A program made the translations under genes and the position numbers. A stretch of DNA of 64,000 nt, from positions 1 through 64,000 of the forward strand of contig NZ_JAYGIG010000013.1 in assembly GCF_034932105.1 (NCBI RefSeq), given 5' to 3'. This document shows, piece by piece, positions 26,020 through 34,281 of the stretch. Numbering within the stretch: the first letter of the stretch is position 1; each line of letters starts with the position of its first letter. The notes under the pieces were generated by a model. That model worked only from the letters and a program-made list of their open reading frames with translations, made no database searches and was not told the origin of the DNA. The stretch is from Leptothoe sp034932105 (GTDB taxonomy: Bacteria; Cyanobacteriota; Cyanobacteriia; Phormidesmidales; Phormidesmidaceae).

Positions 26020-28074
26020 ATGTTTTCAATCCGTTTATTAATTCAGCCGCTTCTAAAGTATCCGGTTCTTTTATTTTTTACTGTAGTACTGGGTTTTTCC
26101 GGGGCATTGTTTAGCGGTGTGAGTACCCTGCTGATCTTACCGATTTTGCTGGAGCTGTTGGGGCAATCAGCAGAATATGTCACCTCCCTGCCGCCTATTT
26201 TGCAGAAGGCCATCAGTATATTTGATGGTTTGCCAGAGGGGGCGCGCCTGCCGGTCATGGCCGGTTCGGTGGTGTTGATCATTATCCTTAAAAGCCTCTC
26301 GGGCTATGCTAGTGCATTGACGGCAGGTACCCTGAACCGGAAACTGGCCGTGTCCCTGCGGCGGCAGGGGCTGCGGTTGCTGTTGGATGTGGATTTGGAT
26401 TATTTTGCCCGGACTAAGATTGGCGATTTGATCAACCAGTTAAACGTTGAAATCAATCGCACCACCATTGCCATTAGAACCTTAGTCCGCCTGATGGTGG
26501 TGATCATCACCATCCTGGTGTTCTTTATTTTGTTGGTTTTGACCTCTTGGCAGCTGACGATAATTTCCGCCGTCACCCTGGGCGGCGTCACCCTGCTCAA
26601 CCAGTTTATGATCAGGCGCTCTAAGGTTTTGGGTAAGCGTCTGTCGGCAATTTCTAAGGACTATTCCTCCCGAGTGTTTGAAATCCTATCGGGGATTCGT
26701 TTGGTTAAGGCGACGGCCAATGAAGATCGTGAATATCGCTACGTTGATCAAATAATTTTGGATCGGGAAAGCGCTGAGTATGACTCCCAGCTGATTTTTG
26801 CGGCGGTTGGTCCGTTTAATGAAATCATCAACATTTTGGCGCTGATGTTGATTGCGTTGCTAGGGCGGGTGGCCTTTAGTAACCAGCTGGATTTGTTTTC
26901 GTCTTCGCTGCTGACCTATTTAATTATTCTATTTAGGATGCTGCCCTTTTTGGGACAACTTAACAGCCAACGGAGTACCTTGGCCAATAACTTTGCCAGT
27001 GTAGAGATCGTTCAGGCGCTGCTGCGCCGGGATGATAAACCGTTTATGCCCCTGGGGGTTCAACCTTATCGTCCCCTACAGGACGGTATTCGATTTAATC
27101 AGATTCGGTTTAGCTACCCCGGTCATGATCAAGAGGTGTTGCAGGGGATTGATCTGTTCTTGCCCAAAGGGCAAACCCTGGCGCTGGTGGGGTCCTCAGG
27201 GGCGGGAAAGTCCACCCTGGCGGATTTATTACCCCGGTTTTACGATCCCACCAGCGGCACCATCGAACTGGATGGGGTGGATCTAAAAACCATAGACATC
27301 TCTAGCTACCGGTCGAATTTGGGTATTGTCAGCCAGGAAACCTTTCTGTTTAATGCGTCGGTGCGGGAAAACTTGTTATACGGTCGCCCTGGGGCTACGG
27401 AAGATGAGCTGATATTGGCGACTAAGCAGGCCAATGCCCATGAGTTTATTGAAAACTTACCCCAGGGCTTTGACACCCTGATTGGAGATCGGGGGGTGTT
27501 GCTTTCGGGAGGACAGCGGCAGCGGTTGGCCATTGCCAGGGCACTGCTACAGGACCCTGATATTTTGATTTTGGATGAGGCTACCAGTGCCCTGGATACG
27601 GTTTCGGAGCGGCTGGTGCAAAATGCCATTGATAAGCTTAGTCGCGATCGCACCACCTTGGTCATTGCCCATCGCCTATCCACCATTTATGAGGCGGATC
27701 AAATTGCGGTTTTAGAGCGGGGCCGGGTGGCTGAGGTGGGTAGTCACGAGGAACTGCTGGAAAAAAGGGGAGCCTATGCCAAACTCCATGCGATGCAGTT
27801 GACCAAGAGTCTGCACGAAAATAATAATGGTATAAACGGTAGCAGCCTGGTGGCAGATGTTTTGCCCGTTTATCGCAGTGCCATCGGTAAGTCTTCATAT
27901 GAGCTGCGATCGCAACTTAATTCCATGATTGGACTGCTGACTCTGATCCAAGAGGATGTCGATGACCCCTTTGAACAGGCAGAGTTCATGGCCGATGCCC
28001 AAAATATTGCCGTCGATCTGCTCCGGGTGGTCGAAAATCTAGAAGCCATTGGCACCCCCCCCCCGAAAACATAG
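26020..28074 (+). CDS. ABC exporter (permease-ATPase fusion) with HisKA-like tail
   Basis: Half-transporter of the MsbA/HepA type, 684 residues from ATG 26020; a TTG at 25975 would add 15 residues. Six membrane segments occupy about residues 10-290. The ATPase has Walker A GSSGAGKST (~390-398), signature LSGGQRQRL (~495), Walker B ILILDEATSALD (~515) and the switch IAHRLS (~548). Unusually, ~90 residues follow the ATPase. They include SSYELRSQLNSMIGLL (~625-640), which resembles the histidine-kinase H-box SHELRTPLNxIIG with Tyr in place of His, then two helices. Inferred role: export of a glycan or glycolipid made by the adjacent transferases. A ten-C run lies just before the stop (28055-28064). 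Confidence 0.93.
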   Translation: MFSIRLLIQPLLKYPVLLFFTVVLGFSGALFSGVSTLLILPILLELLGQSAEYVTSLPPILQKAISIFDGLPEGARLPVMAGSVVLIIILKSLSGYASALTAGTLNRKLAVSLRRQGLRLLLDVDLDYFARTKIGDLINQLNVEINRTTIAIRTLVRLMVVIITILVFFILLVLTSWQLTIISAVTLGGVTLLNQFMIRRSKVLGKRLSAISKDYSSRVFEILSGIRLVKATANEDREYRYVDQIILDRESAEYDSQLIFAAVGPFNEIINILALMLIALLGRVAFSNQLDLFSSSLLTYLIILFRMLPFLGQLNSQRSTLANNFASVEIVQALLRRDDKPFMPLGVQPYRPLQDGIRFNQIRFSYPGHDQEVLQGIDLFLPKGQTLALVGSSGAGKSTLADLLPRFYDPTSGTIELDGVDLKTIDISSYRSNLGIVSQETFLFNASVRENLLYGRPGATEDELILATKQANAHEFIENLPQGFDTLIGDRGVLLSGGQRQRLAIARALLQDPDILILDEATSALDTVSERLVQNAIDKLSRDRTTLVIAHRLSTIYEADQIAVLERGRVAEVGSHEELLEKRGAYAKLHAMQLTKSLHENNNGINGSSLVADVLPVYRSAIGKSSYELRSQLNSMIGLLTLIQEDVDDPFEQAEFMADAQNIAVDLLRVVENLEAIGTPPPKT

Positions 28075-28165
28075 CCCCCGCTCGCTCTTGCCATCCCCGT
28101 TTGCCGGTGGTCGCCCCTGTAGCCCTAACGTAGCTTCCTCCCAACCAACCATTTGATTTTTTCCC

Positions 28166-29164
28166 ATGACGCGTGGCATATACACCCTGGCTAATGACGT
28201 GGTCTATGACCAGCTCGTCGCCCTGCTCAATAGTATTCAGCAAAACTCAGGCCATACTCCCGTCTGTGTGATTGCCTACAACGACGACATTGAGAAGGTG
28301 GCAGCGGAGGTGGCCAAACGAGACCAGGTATCGTTGCTAAATGACCCAACCCTCTTTAAGTTTTGGGAAGACTTTTCCCTGCGAGTCTGGCAGACCCACC
28401 CCACCGCCATCCAACAGTGGAAAGCATCCGGAGTCAAAACCCAGTTCTATCGAGTGGGGGAAAACCACCGCTATGTGTCCTTTGACCAGGCCGCTCCCTT
28501 TGAAGAATTTATCTATCTAGATGCTGACACCCTGGTCATGCAGCCCCTAGATTTTATGTTTGAGCGCCTCACCCAGGCAGATGTCGTCGTCTACGACTTC
28601 CAGTTCAAAGACCTCAGCCACATATTTAATGTCAGCTCCGACAAACTGACGACGGTCTTTTCTGAGGAACGGCTGCAGCGCGATATTTTTTGTTCGGGCT
28701 GCTATGCCTCTAGGCGAGGCCTGTTTTCGGCAGCAGAGCTAGACCATGTGGTGGAGACCCTGGCCCAGGGCAATGCAGACGTTCTCTACATGGGGGCACC
28801 CAACCAGTCCCTGCTGAATTATATGGTGCAGATTAACCACCATAGCGTTCACAATATGGCCTTAGAATGGCGGCCCCAGGGCAAGGCTACGGGCAATGCC
28901 ATCTCCTCGAAGCACTTCGAGGAAAAAGACGGTTTTGTCTACGACCAGGGCAACCTGCTCAGCTATCTCCATTTTATTGGGCTGTCGTCTCGGGTGTTCC
29001 GCCGCGTCTGTAATGGGGAAAACCTTGACTTTCCCTACCGCCAAACCTTTTTACACTACCGCTATCTGCATGAGCCGATGCCAGAGTTTCAGGGCAAAGC
29101 TCAGGATTACAACCAGCCTCCGTCCCTAAAGACGCGGCTGCTGAAAAAAATTGGACTGGCCTGA
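28166..29164 (+). CDS. Glycosyltransferase-like protein (GT8-type, Npun_R2821/R2823-like)
   Basis: 332 residues with a nucleotide-sugar-transferase look: N-terminal GIYTLANDVVYDQLVALLNSI, CVIAYNDD, then FIYLDADTLVMQPL with a D-x-D motif at 119-121 that would hold a metal and the donor sugar. Further on, DIFCSGCYASRRG and the MGAPNQSLLNYMV region resemble acceptor-site parts of GT8 enzymes. I recall such cyanobacterial proteins named Npun_R2821/Npun_R2823 family; I could not verify this. No membrane segment or signal peptide. It follows the exporter by 91 bases and is paralogous to the next gene, 12 bases away. Confidence 0.78.
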   Translation: MTRGIYTLANDVVYDQLVALLNSIQQNSGHTPVCVIAYNDDIEKVAAEVAKRDQVSLLNDPTLFKFWEDFSLRVWQTHPTAIQQWKASGVKTQFYRVGENHRYVSFDQAAPFEEFIYLDADTLVMQPLDFMFERLTQADVVVYDFQFKDLSHIFNVSSDKLTTVFSEERLQRDIFCSGCYASRRGLFSAAELDHVVETLAQGNADVLYMGAPNQSLLNYMVQINHHSVHNMALEWRPQGKATGNAISSKHFEEKDGFVYDQGNLLSYLHFIGLSSRVFRRVCNGENLDFPYRQTFLHYRYLHEPMPEFQGKAQDYNQPPSLKTRLLKKIGLA

Positions 29165-29176
29165 GGGGGACCGATC

Positions 29177-30154
29177 ATGACGAGCCAACGGACCAGAGGC
29201 GTTTATATCGTGGCCAATAGGAAGGTGGGGGAAAATGCGATCGCACTCCTCGCCAGTCTGCGGCACCACGACCCGGGCGTGCCGGTGTACATGATTCCGT
29301 TTAATGACGACTACCAAACGCTGTACCAAACGCTGAATCAGCTTTACCAGGTGCAGCTGTATCCAGATCTAGGATTTCTAGACTCATTTACCCAGAAAAT
29401 TAGTGAGATTTTTCCCCGCGATTTTCTGGCCCTGCCCAACAAAATGCGCAAGCTAGCCGCCTGGTTTGGGCCCCTGGATGAGTTTCTCTATATCGATACC
29501 GACATTCTTTTTTTTGAACCGGTCTCCCATACCCTGGCCTATCTCGACCGGGCAGACTTTATCTGCTGTGACTACCATTTCAAAGGGCGCAAGCTGCGGG
29601 ATGTTTTTGCCTCCAGCGTCGTTGAACGGGGCATTTTCCCCGCCGATGTGGTCAACTCTGTATTTAACAGTGGTCTGTGGGGGTCCAAAAAAGGCACCAT
29701 TACCCTGGAGCAAATGTACGCCCGCTTGGGGGAATGCGCCCAAAATCGTGACTACTTTGACTTCTCCGGCGGTACCACCGACCAGCCCATCATGAACTAT
29801 CTGGTGCTCAACAGCATCGAAAACCGGCTCAACATTGCTCAGGTAGAACCCAACGAACCTGGCAGCTGGGGAGGGATGAAGCATTTTGTCACCCGCGATC
29901 AGGCCCTTTACGACGGCGATACTCGGCTGCGTTATCTCCACTGGGCCGGTACCCCCATGGGGCCGGGGGGACCCTATCGAGCGCTTTGGGAATATTACCG
30001 GTATCTAGATCAGCCCGATGCCCGTCTGCCTGGGGAGAAGCCAGGGGCCACATCCCAGCGTTCGCCGCTGCAGCAGCTGAAACAGACCTTAGGCCGTTTC
30101 AGTCAGCGGCTGAAACAGATCTTAGGCCGTTTCAGTCAGCGGCTGAAGCGATAA
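29177..30154 (+). CDS. Glycosyltransferase-like protein, paralogue of the upstream gene
   Basis: 325 residues with the same plan as the preceding gene: TRGVYIVANRKVGENAIALL, MIPFNDDY, then EFLYIDTDILFFEPV with D-T-D at 107-109 and FNSGLWGSKKGTI, TDQPIMNYLVL and RYLHWAGTPMGPGGPY further on. The last part closely matches metal-dependent transferase C-termini. The tail carries a perfect-period 33-bp duplication that encodes LKQTLGRFSQR then LKQILGRFSQR, a basic amphipathic helix that could sit on a membrane. The gene pair probably arose by tandem duplication. Substrate unknown. Confidence 0.78.
   Translation: MTSQRTRGVYIVANRKVGENAIALLASLRHHDPGVPVYMIPFNDDYQTLYQTLNQLYQVQLYPDLGFLDSFTQKISEIFPRDFLALPNKMRKLAAWFGPLDEFLYIDTDILFFEPVSHTLAYLDRADFICCDYHFKGRKLRDVFASSVVERGIFPADVVNSVFNSGLWGSKKGTITLEQMYARLGECAQNRDYFDFSGGTTDQPIMNYLVLNSIENRLNIAQVEPNEPGSWGGMKHFVTRDQALYDGDTRLRYLHWAGTPMGPGGPYRALWEYYRYLDQPDARLPGEKPGATSQRSPLQQLKQTLGRFSQRLKQILGRFSQRLKR
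30077..30142 (+). repeat. 33-bp tandem duplication at a glycosyltransferase C-terminus
   Basis: Two copies (30077-30109, 30110-30142) differing at one base encode an eleven-residue amphipathic unit; a partial third copy (CTGAAGCG) precedes the stop. It keeps the reading frame. Confidence 0.85.
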
Positions 30155-30197
30155 AGCCCCTTTCACCCCATCACCCATCCTCACCTTTCCTTCCCCC

Positions 30198-31166
30198 ATG
30201 ACTTCTCGTAGCTGTTCCCTATCCATCATGGTGGCCCGCACCGACATTCCCTTCATGATGGAGACCATTCCCCATCTAGTGCGCACCAGCCACTATCCCT
30301 TTGTGGAACGGGTATTGTTTCTCGATACGGCTCCCCTCACCGGAGATAAGGTGGGCCGACCGGGCATTGGTACCCTGGAGCAACTGCGGGAAAACTGCGC
30401 CCAGCTGATGGCCATGGGGGTAGTGGATCGCTTGGTGGACATGGACTATAACGATGCCTGTCGACGGCGGATGTACAAAAAGCACTTTGGTTCCATTCCC
30501 CAACCCACCCACAATTGGAAGGGGTACCCCATTTTGGGCACTATTTTTTCCTTGGAAGAAACGGTGGGGGACTATGTGGTGCATTTTGACAGCGACATGC
30601 TGCAATACCAGAAAGCTGGCCACAGCTGGATTTCTGAGGGTATGGAGCTGATGGAACAGCGGCCTGAGGTGCTGTTTATTCGGCCTTTGTCGGGCCCCCC
30701 TCTCCCCGATGGTAGTTTGCATCAGCGGGTGCCCTATGAACAGGACGATGGCTTCTATCGGTTCAAGTTTTTTGGCAGTCGAGCTTACTTGATCAAAAAA
30801 CAGAGCTTCGAAGCCTTTTTGCCTATTCCATTGCTGTGGATGGATTATAAAAATGAATGGCTACAGCAGTTGCCCGCCCGGATGTTGACCTGGCTTAACT
30901 ATTGGACCGGTCGAGGCAAACTGGACTCCTGGGAGGTGATGATTTCTCTCCAGCTAGAACGCACTGATGGTTGGCGAGGGACCCTGGCTAGTCCAGATGC
31001 CTGGACCCTGCACCCTGTTGCCCGAGGGCAAGAATATATTGCGGTCCTACCTAAAATTATCAGCGCCGTTGAGCAGGGGGAGTATCCCCCTGGCCAGGAA
31101 GGATATTACGACCTCAATCTGGAGCTATGGTTGGAAAAGGTAGGAGCCGATGCAGCTGAGGTATGA
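30198..31166 (+). CDS. Glycosyltransferase-like protein (GT-A fold)
   Basis: 322 residues. SIMVARTDIPFMMETIPHLV and VERVLFLDTAPL open the protein; GDYVVHFDSDMLQY contains a D-S-D motif at 131-133 in the usual place for a GT-A metal site. Then come IRPLSGPPLPDG and FKFFGSRAYLIKK. It is not an obvious member of a named family but fits GT2-type enzymes. It is the last gene of the glycan locus. The inferred job is one sugar-addition step, working with the upstream transferases and exporter. Confidence 0.72.
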   Translation: MTSRSCSLSIMVARTDIPFMMETIPHLVRTSHYPFVERVLFLDTAPLTGDKVGRPGIGTLEQLRENCAQLMAMGVVDRLVDMDYNDACRRRMYKKHFGSIPQPTHNWKGYPILGTIFSLEETVGDYVVHFDSDMLQYQKAGHSWISEGMELMEQRPEVLFIRPLSGPPLPDGSLHQRVPYEQDDGFYRFKFFGSRAYLIKKQSFEAFLPIPLLWMDYKNEWLQQLPARMLTWLNYWTGRGKLDSWEVMISLQLERTDGWRGTLASPDAWTLHPVARGQEYIAVLPKIISAVEQGEYPPGQEGYYDLNLELWLEKVGADAAEV

Positions 31167-31187
31167 CGGCGATATGGGGTATGTCCC

Positions 31188-31252
31188 GGTGGGCGGCTCA
31201 CTCTGTGATTTTCGATGGTGATTACAGGGTCATGCCCAGTGGACGGCCCACC
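31188..31252. repeat. GGTGGGC/GCCCACC inverted arms with long spacer
   Basis: GGTGGGC at 31188-31194 and GCCCACC at 31246-31252, with a 51-base spacer between convergent genes. It may be a split or rearranged copy of the dispersed palindrome. Confidence 0.4.
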
Positions 31253-32095
31253 CTAAGCTTGACGGCTGGGGTACTGGTTTAAATATTCTAGAAAATGGGG
31301 CCAGTTAAAACTACGGGGGTCCTGTCGAGTCTCGGAGCGATCAACGGCGGCATGGGTGACAATGCGCTCTTCCGGGATGGTGGTTTGGGCTATGAGCCAA
31401 GCCAGGGACTGGTATTGGGTATCTGTATAGCCACTGTGGTTGGGCGCATTGTTTTGGCCGTCGGAGGGGGTGACCAAGGAAATGTGATAGGCGAAGTTAT
31501 TTACCGATGGCGGAAAATTAGGGTTGGTTAGGGCAGTTTCTGGACCATTGGGGCCATCAAACACCGAGTTGCCTGCTCCAAAGGCTCGTTTCTCGGGGGG
31601 CACGATGTAGATGACGGTGCCATCCCGGTCAATGATGGTGTGGTAGCTGGATTGGTCCTCATCTTGAGGATTGTGCCTTTGAAATGTATTAATAGCACTG
31701 TCGGCGCTCCATACGGTCTCATGGAGCACGGCGATGTAATCCTGGTTCAGGGGGTTACCGTTGGCATCGACGGTGAAGCGTTCCCCATAGTTTGAGGGAT
31801 CGGCCAAGGCCACTCGCTCAGGTGGTCTGAAGGCGGGAGTACTTTGGTCGGCGGCGTAGATAAATCCATTTTCTACTACCGGCGGCGACTCTGCCGGCGG
31901 CAGCTCTGCGGCGTTGGTGGTTGCTGTTGCAGAGTCGCCGTCGGTGGCTATTGCGGCAGCACCTACGGCGGTGGTGGCCACTATCTGGGGTTCAAAAACC
32001 GTCTTGTATGTGGTGGCTAAAACAATGGTGGCCAGCATTGCTAGGCAAAACGCGCCTACATATAGTCTGATTTTGGACCAACGAGAATCGCCCAT
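31253..32095 (-). CDS. N-acetylmuramoyl-L-alanine amidase (Amidase_2 type)
   Basis: Zinc amidase that cuts the bond between MurNAc and the peptide in peptidoglycan. The ATG at 32095 (MGDSRWSKIRLYV) puts one N-terminal membrane anchor at ~8-30; the TTG at 32110 is less likely. A Ala/Thr/Pro-rich linker follows (~35-75). The catalytic domain shows zinc-ligand candidates in IAVLHETVW, THAAVDRS and RQDPRSFNWPHF, with the substrate loop SYHTIIDRDGTVIYIVPP. It would act in the periplasm on the cell wall. It lies between the glycan locus and a lone ExbB-type gene, as part of an envelope-rich stretch. Confidence 0.9.
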   Translation of the reverse strand: MGDSRWSKIRLYVGAFCLAMLATIVLATTYKTVFEPQIVATTAVGAAAIATDGDSATATTNAAELPPAESPPVVENGFIYAADQSTPAFRPPERVALADPSNYGERFTVDANGNPLNQDYIAVLHETVWSADSAINTFQRHNPQDEDQSSYHTIIDRDGTVIYIVPPEKRAFGAGNSVFDGPNGPETALTNPNFPPSVNNFAYHISLVTPSDGQNNAPNHSGYTDTQYQSLAWLIAQTTIPEERIVTHAAVDRSETRQDPRSFNWPHFLEYLNQYPSRQA

Positions 32096-32299
32096 GGACA
32101 GTTTGTTCAAAGAACCTAGATGTGGGCGTGGTGAACGACCCAGTAAAGCACCGATATCAGCTAAAAGCTTAGTGAGTATTATTACGTTTTCCTAGAATAT
32201 TCGTTTCGATCCGATTATTAAAGTAGCTAAATAGGCAAAATCTCTAAATTTATTGCGCATAGTTCACATTTTTCTGATTTCTGTCCCTTGGTGATGGGG

Positions 32300-32944
32300 C
32301 TACCGGCCTTGGCGGTTAACAAACTGCCGATAGTACCGGCGATAGGCGATTTCGAGACGGCCACCGTAATCTGCGATCGCAGCCCGCTGCCGATGATAAA
32401 GCCCCTGGAATACATTGGCAAATACCAAGGTCACCATGGCCACCACTAACCCGAGGGCGGTGGACACCAGCGCTTCCCCAATCCCCGCTGTCACCCCTGA
32501 GGCGCGGGCCGTGCCCACATCCCCAATTTGCACATACGACAATGCACTAATTAAGCCCAAGATTGTACCCAACAGCCCCAGGAGTGGCGCTAATCCTACT
32601 ACCGTTTCGAAAACTGTCCCAAACCGCTTGAGCACTGGAATCTCCGCCTGAGCTGCACTCTCTAGGGCCAATTTAAATTCATCTGGGGTAGCTTGCTCTA
32701 AGGCTAGGGCGGCCAAAAAAATTCGTCCTATGGGTAAAGACTGCTGCTTTCTCAGTGTTTCAATCGCCACCTTGGGTTGCTTCCCGTAGTCCACCAGAAA
32801 CGTATTAATTATCCGTTCTTGGTGCTGAGAAACCTGCCACCAAAACCAGCTGCGCTCCAAAATTAAGGTCACCACCAAAATTGAGGCGGCCAGCAATGGC
32901 CAAACAACTACGCCACCAGATTTGAATACTGTTGAAATCCCCAC
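32300..32944 (-). CDS. exbB: MotA/TolQ/ExbB proton channel family protein
   Basis: 214-residue inner-membrane protein with three membrane segments: VVWPLLAASILVVTLIL near the N-terminus, then FETVVGLAPLLGLLGTILGLI and GIGEALVSTALGLVVAMVTLVF, the conserved proton-channel pair of ExbB/TolQ. The start is GTG 32944. No ExbD partner is adjacent; the three-gene ExbB-ExbD-ExbD set 16 kb away may supply one, or it works with an unlinked protein. It would couple the proton gradient to envelope processes. Confidence 0.9.
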   Translation of the reverse strand: MGISTVFKSGGVVVWPLLAASILVVTLILERSWFWWQVSQHQERIINTFLVDYGKQPKVAIETLRKQQSLPIGRIFLAALALEQATPDEFKLALESAAQAEIPVLKRFGTVFETVVGLAPLLGLLGTILGLISALSYVQIGDVGTARASGVTAGIGEALVSTALGLVVAMVTLVFANVFQGLYHRQRAAIADYGGRLEIAYRRYYRQFVNRQGR

Positions 32945-33585
32945 TTAAGCTCTCCAATTGGCATGTTTAGCGGTTTTTTATGGCTGATTTATGAGGATAA
33001 ATCGCTTGGTTATTCAAAGATCACCTGGCCAGGATTTTTTAGATTAAATCATACTGAAGATTAGCAACGCCGGATTTTTTACCGGATTTTTAATATACCC
33101 GGTGGGGCAATCCGGCTTTGTCGGCGTTTCAAGACATGTGTTTTTATATAGCATTTTTAAACCTTGTAAACTTATTCATCAATGGCTTTAGATAGTTGTC
33201 AAAAAAGTCGTAATTTCACCTCAGGTTTACTTGGCTCAATGCGTCAATAAATAATCACAATTGTTTTCTACTTTCTTGAGAAGAAGTTAAGTTACGGCGA
33301 TATTGCCTTCATCTCTAAATGCCTCATGTATGATGAGGGCAAGCGTCTAATTTAAGGGCATTGATTTATTGACTCAGTCAGTTTAACCCGTGACTAAGAA
33401 CCGTCTAAAATTGCGCGTAACCACCCAAAATTTTGCAGGTTTTTATCACTAGCGCCCCTCTGCAAACTCTTGACAAAATATCCCTCAATCACCCGCGAGT
33501 ACTGAGGAGTCATTAAAGGTCGATGCTTACCCTTGCTTACCCTGGTTAGGGATGTAAATCATAATAAATTGGACAGGATTACACT
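32945..33585. other. 641-bp gene-free region with a structured element
   Basis: A/T-rich gap between divergent genes. It contains a nested inverted-repeat structure at 33066-33128 (listed separately). The rest has no open frame of interest. It should hold the promoters of the ExbB gene (minus) and the NYN gene (plus). Confidence 0.4.
33066..33128. ncRNA. Nested inverted-repeat element, possible structured RNA
   Basis: CCGGATT (33070-33076) pairs with AATCCGG (33109-33115), inner ACCGG (33081-33085) pairs with CCGGT (33099-33103), and outer AACGCCG (33066-33072) can pair with CGGCGTT (33122-33128). A structured RNA, a terminator-like element or a decayed palindromic repeat would all fit. Confidence 0.3.
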
Positions 33586-34227
33586 ATGTTGAACCACCGC
33601 AATACCCTCAGTCACGACCCTGGATTTACGCCGGAAGAAGTCCTGGAAAATCGCGGTAGAGTTGCGATTTTTATTGATGGTTCGAATCTGTTTTATGCCG
33701 CCCTTCAGCTTGGCATTGAAATTGATTACACCAAGCTGCTATGTCGGCTGACTGCGGGTTCTAGATTATTTCGCGCCTTTTTCTACACCGGTGTGGACCG
33801 CACCAATGAAAAGCAGCAGGGGTTTCTGCTGTGGATGCGGCGTAACGGTTACCGTGTAATTGCCAAAGACTTGGTGCAGTTGCCCGACGGCTCTAAAAAA
33901 GCAAACCTCGATGTGGAAATTGCGGTGGATATGATGGCCCTAGTGGGCTGCTATGACACGGCTATTTTGGTCAGCGGTGATGGCGACTTGGCCTATGCTG
34001 TGGATGCTGCGAGCTACCGTGGTGTCAGGATAGAGGTGGTCAGTCTACGCTCCATGACCAGCGATAGCTTAATCAACGTGTCTGATCGCTACATTGATCT
34101 AGATACGGTCAAGGACGATATTAAAAAGACACCCCGCAGCCACGGTAATGGATATACCTATCGTCCGTTGACTGGTTTGAGTACGATGGAAGAGGAAGAA
34201 GTCGAAGTCACCAGTGATCAGCCTTAG
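33586..34227 (+). CDS. NYN domain protein, LabA/DUF88-like
   Basis: 213-residue PIN-like NYN fold protein. Conserved acidic positions appear in VAIFIDGSNLFYAAL, KANLDVEIAVDMMALV and ILVSGDGDLAYAVDA, spaced as in NYN nucleases. The VVSLRSMTSDSLINVSDRYIDLD segment is typical of the LabA/LOV-type cyanobacterial group; LabA acts in clock output in Synechococcus elongatus, and RNA cleavage is proposed for the wider family. I do not claim orthology. It sits between an envelope gene and lptC. Confidence 0.88.
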   Translation: MLNHRNTLSHDPGFTPEEVLENRGRVAIFIDGSNLFYAALQLGIEIDYTKLLCRLTAGSRLFRAFFYTGVDRTNEKQQGFLLWMRRNGYRVIAKDLVQLPDGSKKANLDVEIAVDMMALVGCYDTAILVSGDGDLAYAVDAASYRGVRIEVVSLRSMTSDSLINVSDRYIDLDTVKDDIKKTPRSHGNGYTYRPLTGLSTMEEEEVEVTSDQP

Positions 34228-34281
34228 AATCCGCTAGGATAATCTGGCCAACCAGATATGTGCTAGCACAAGTGACACGGT

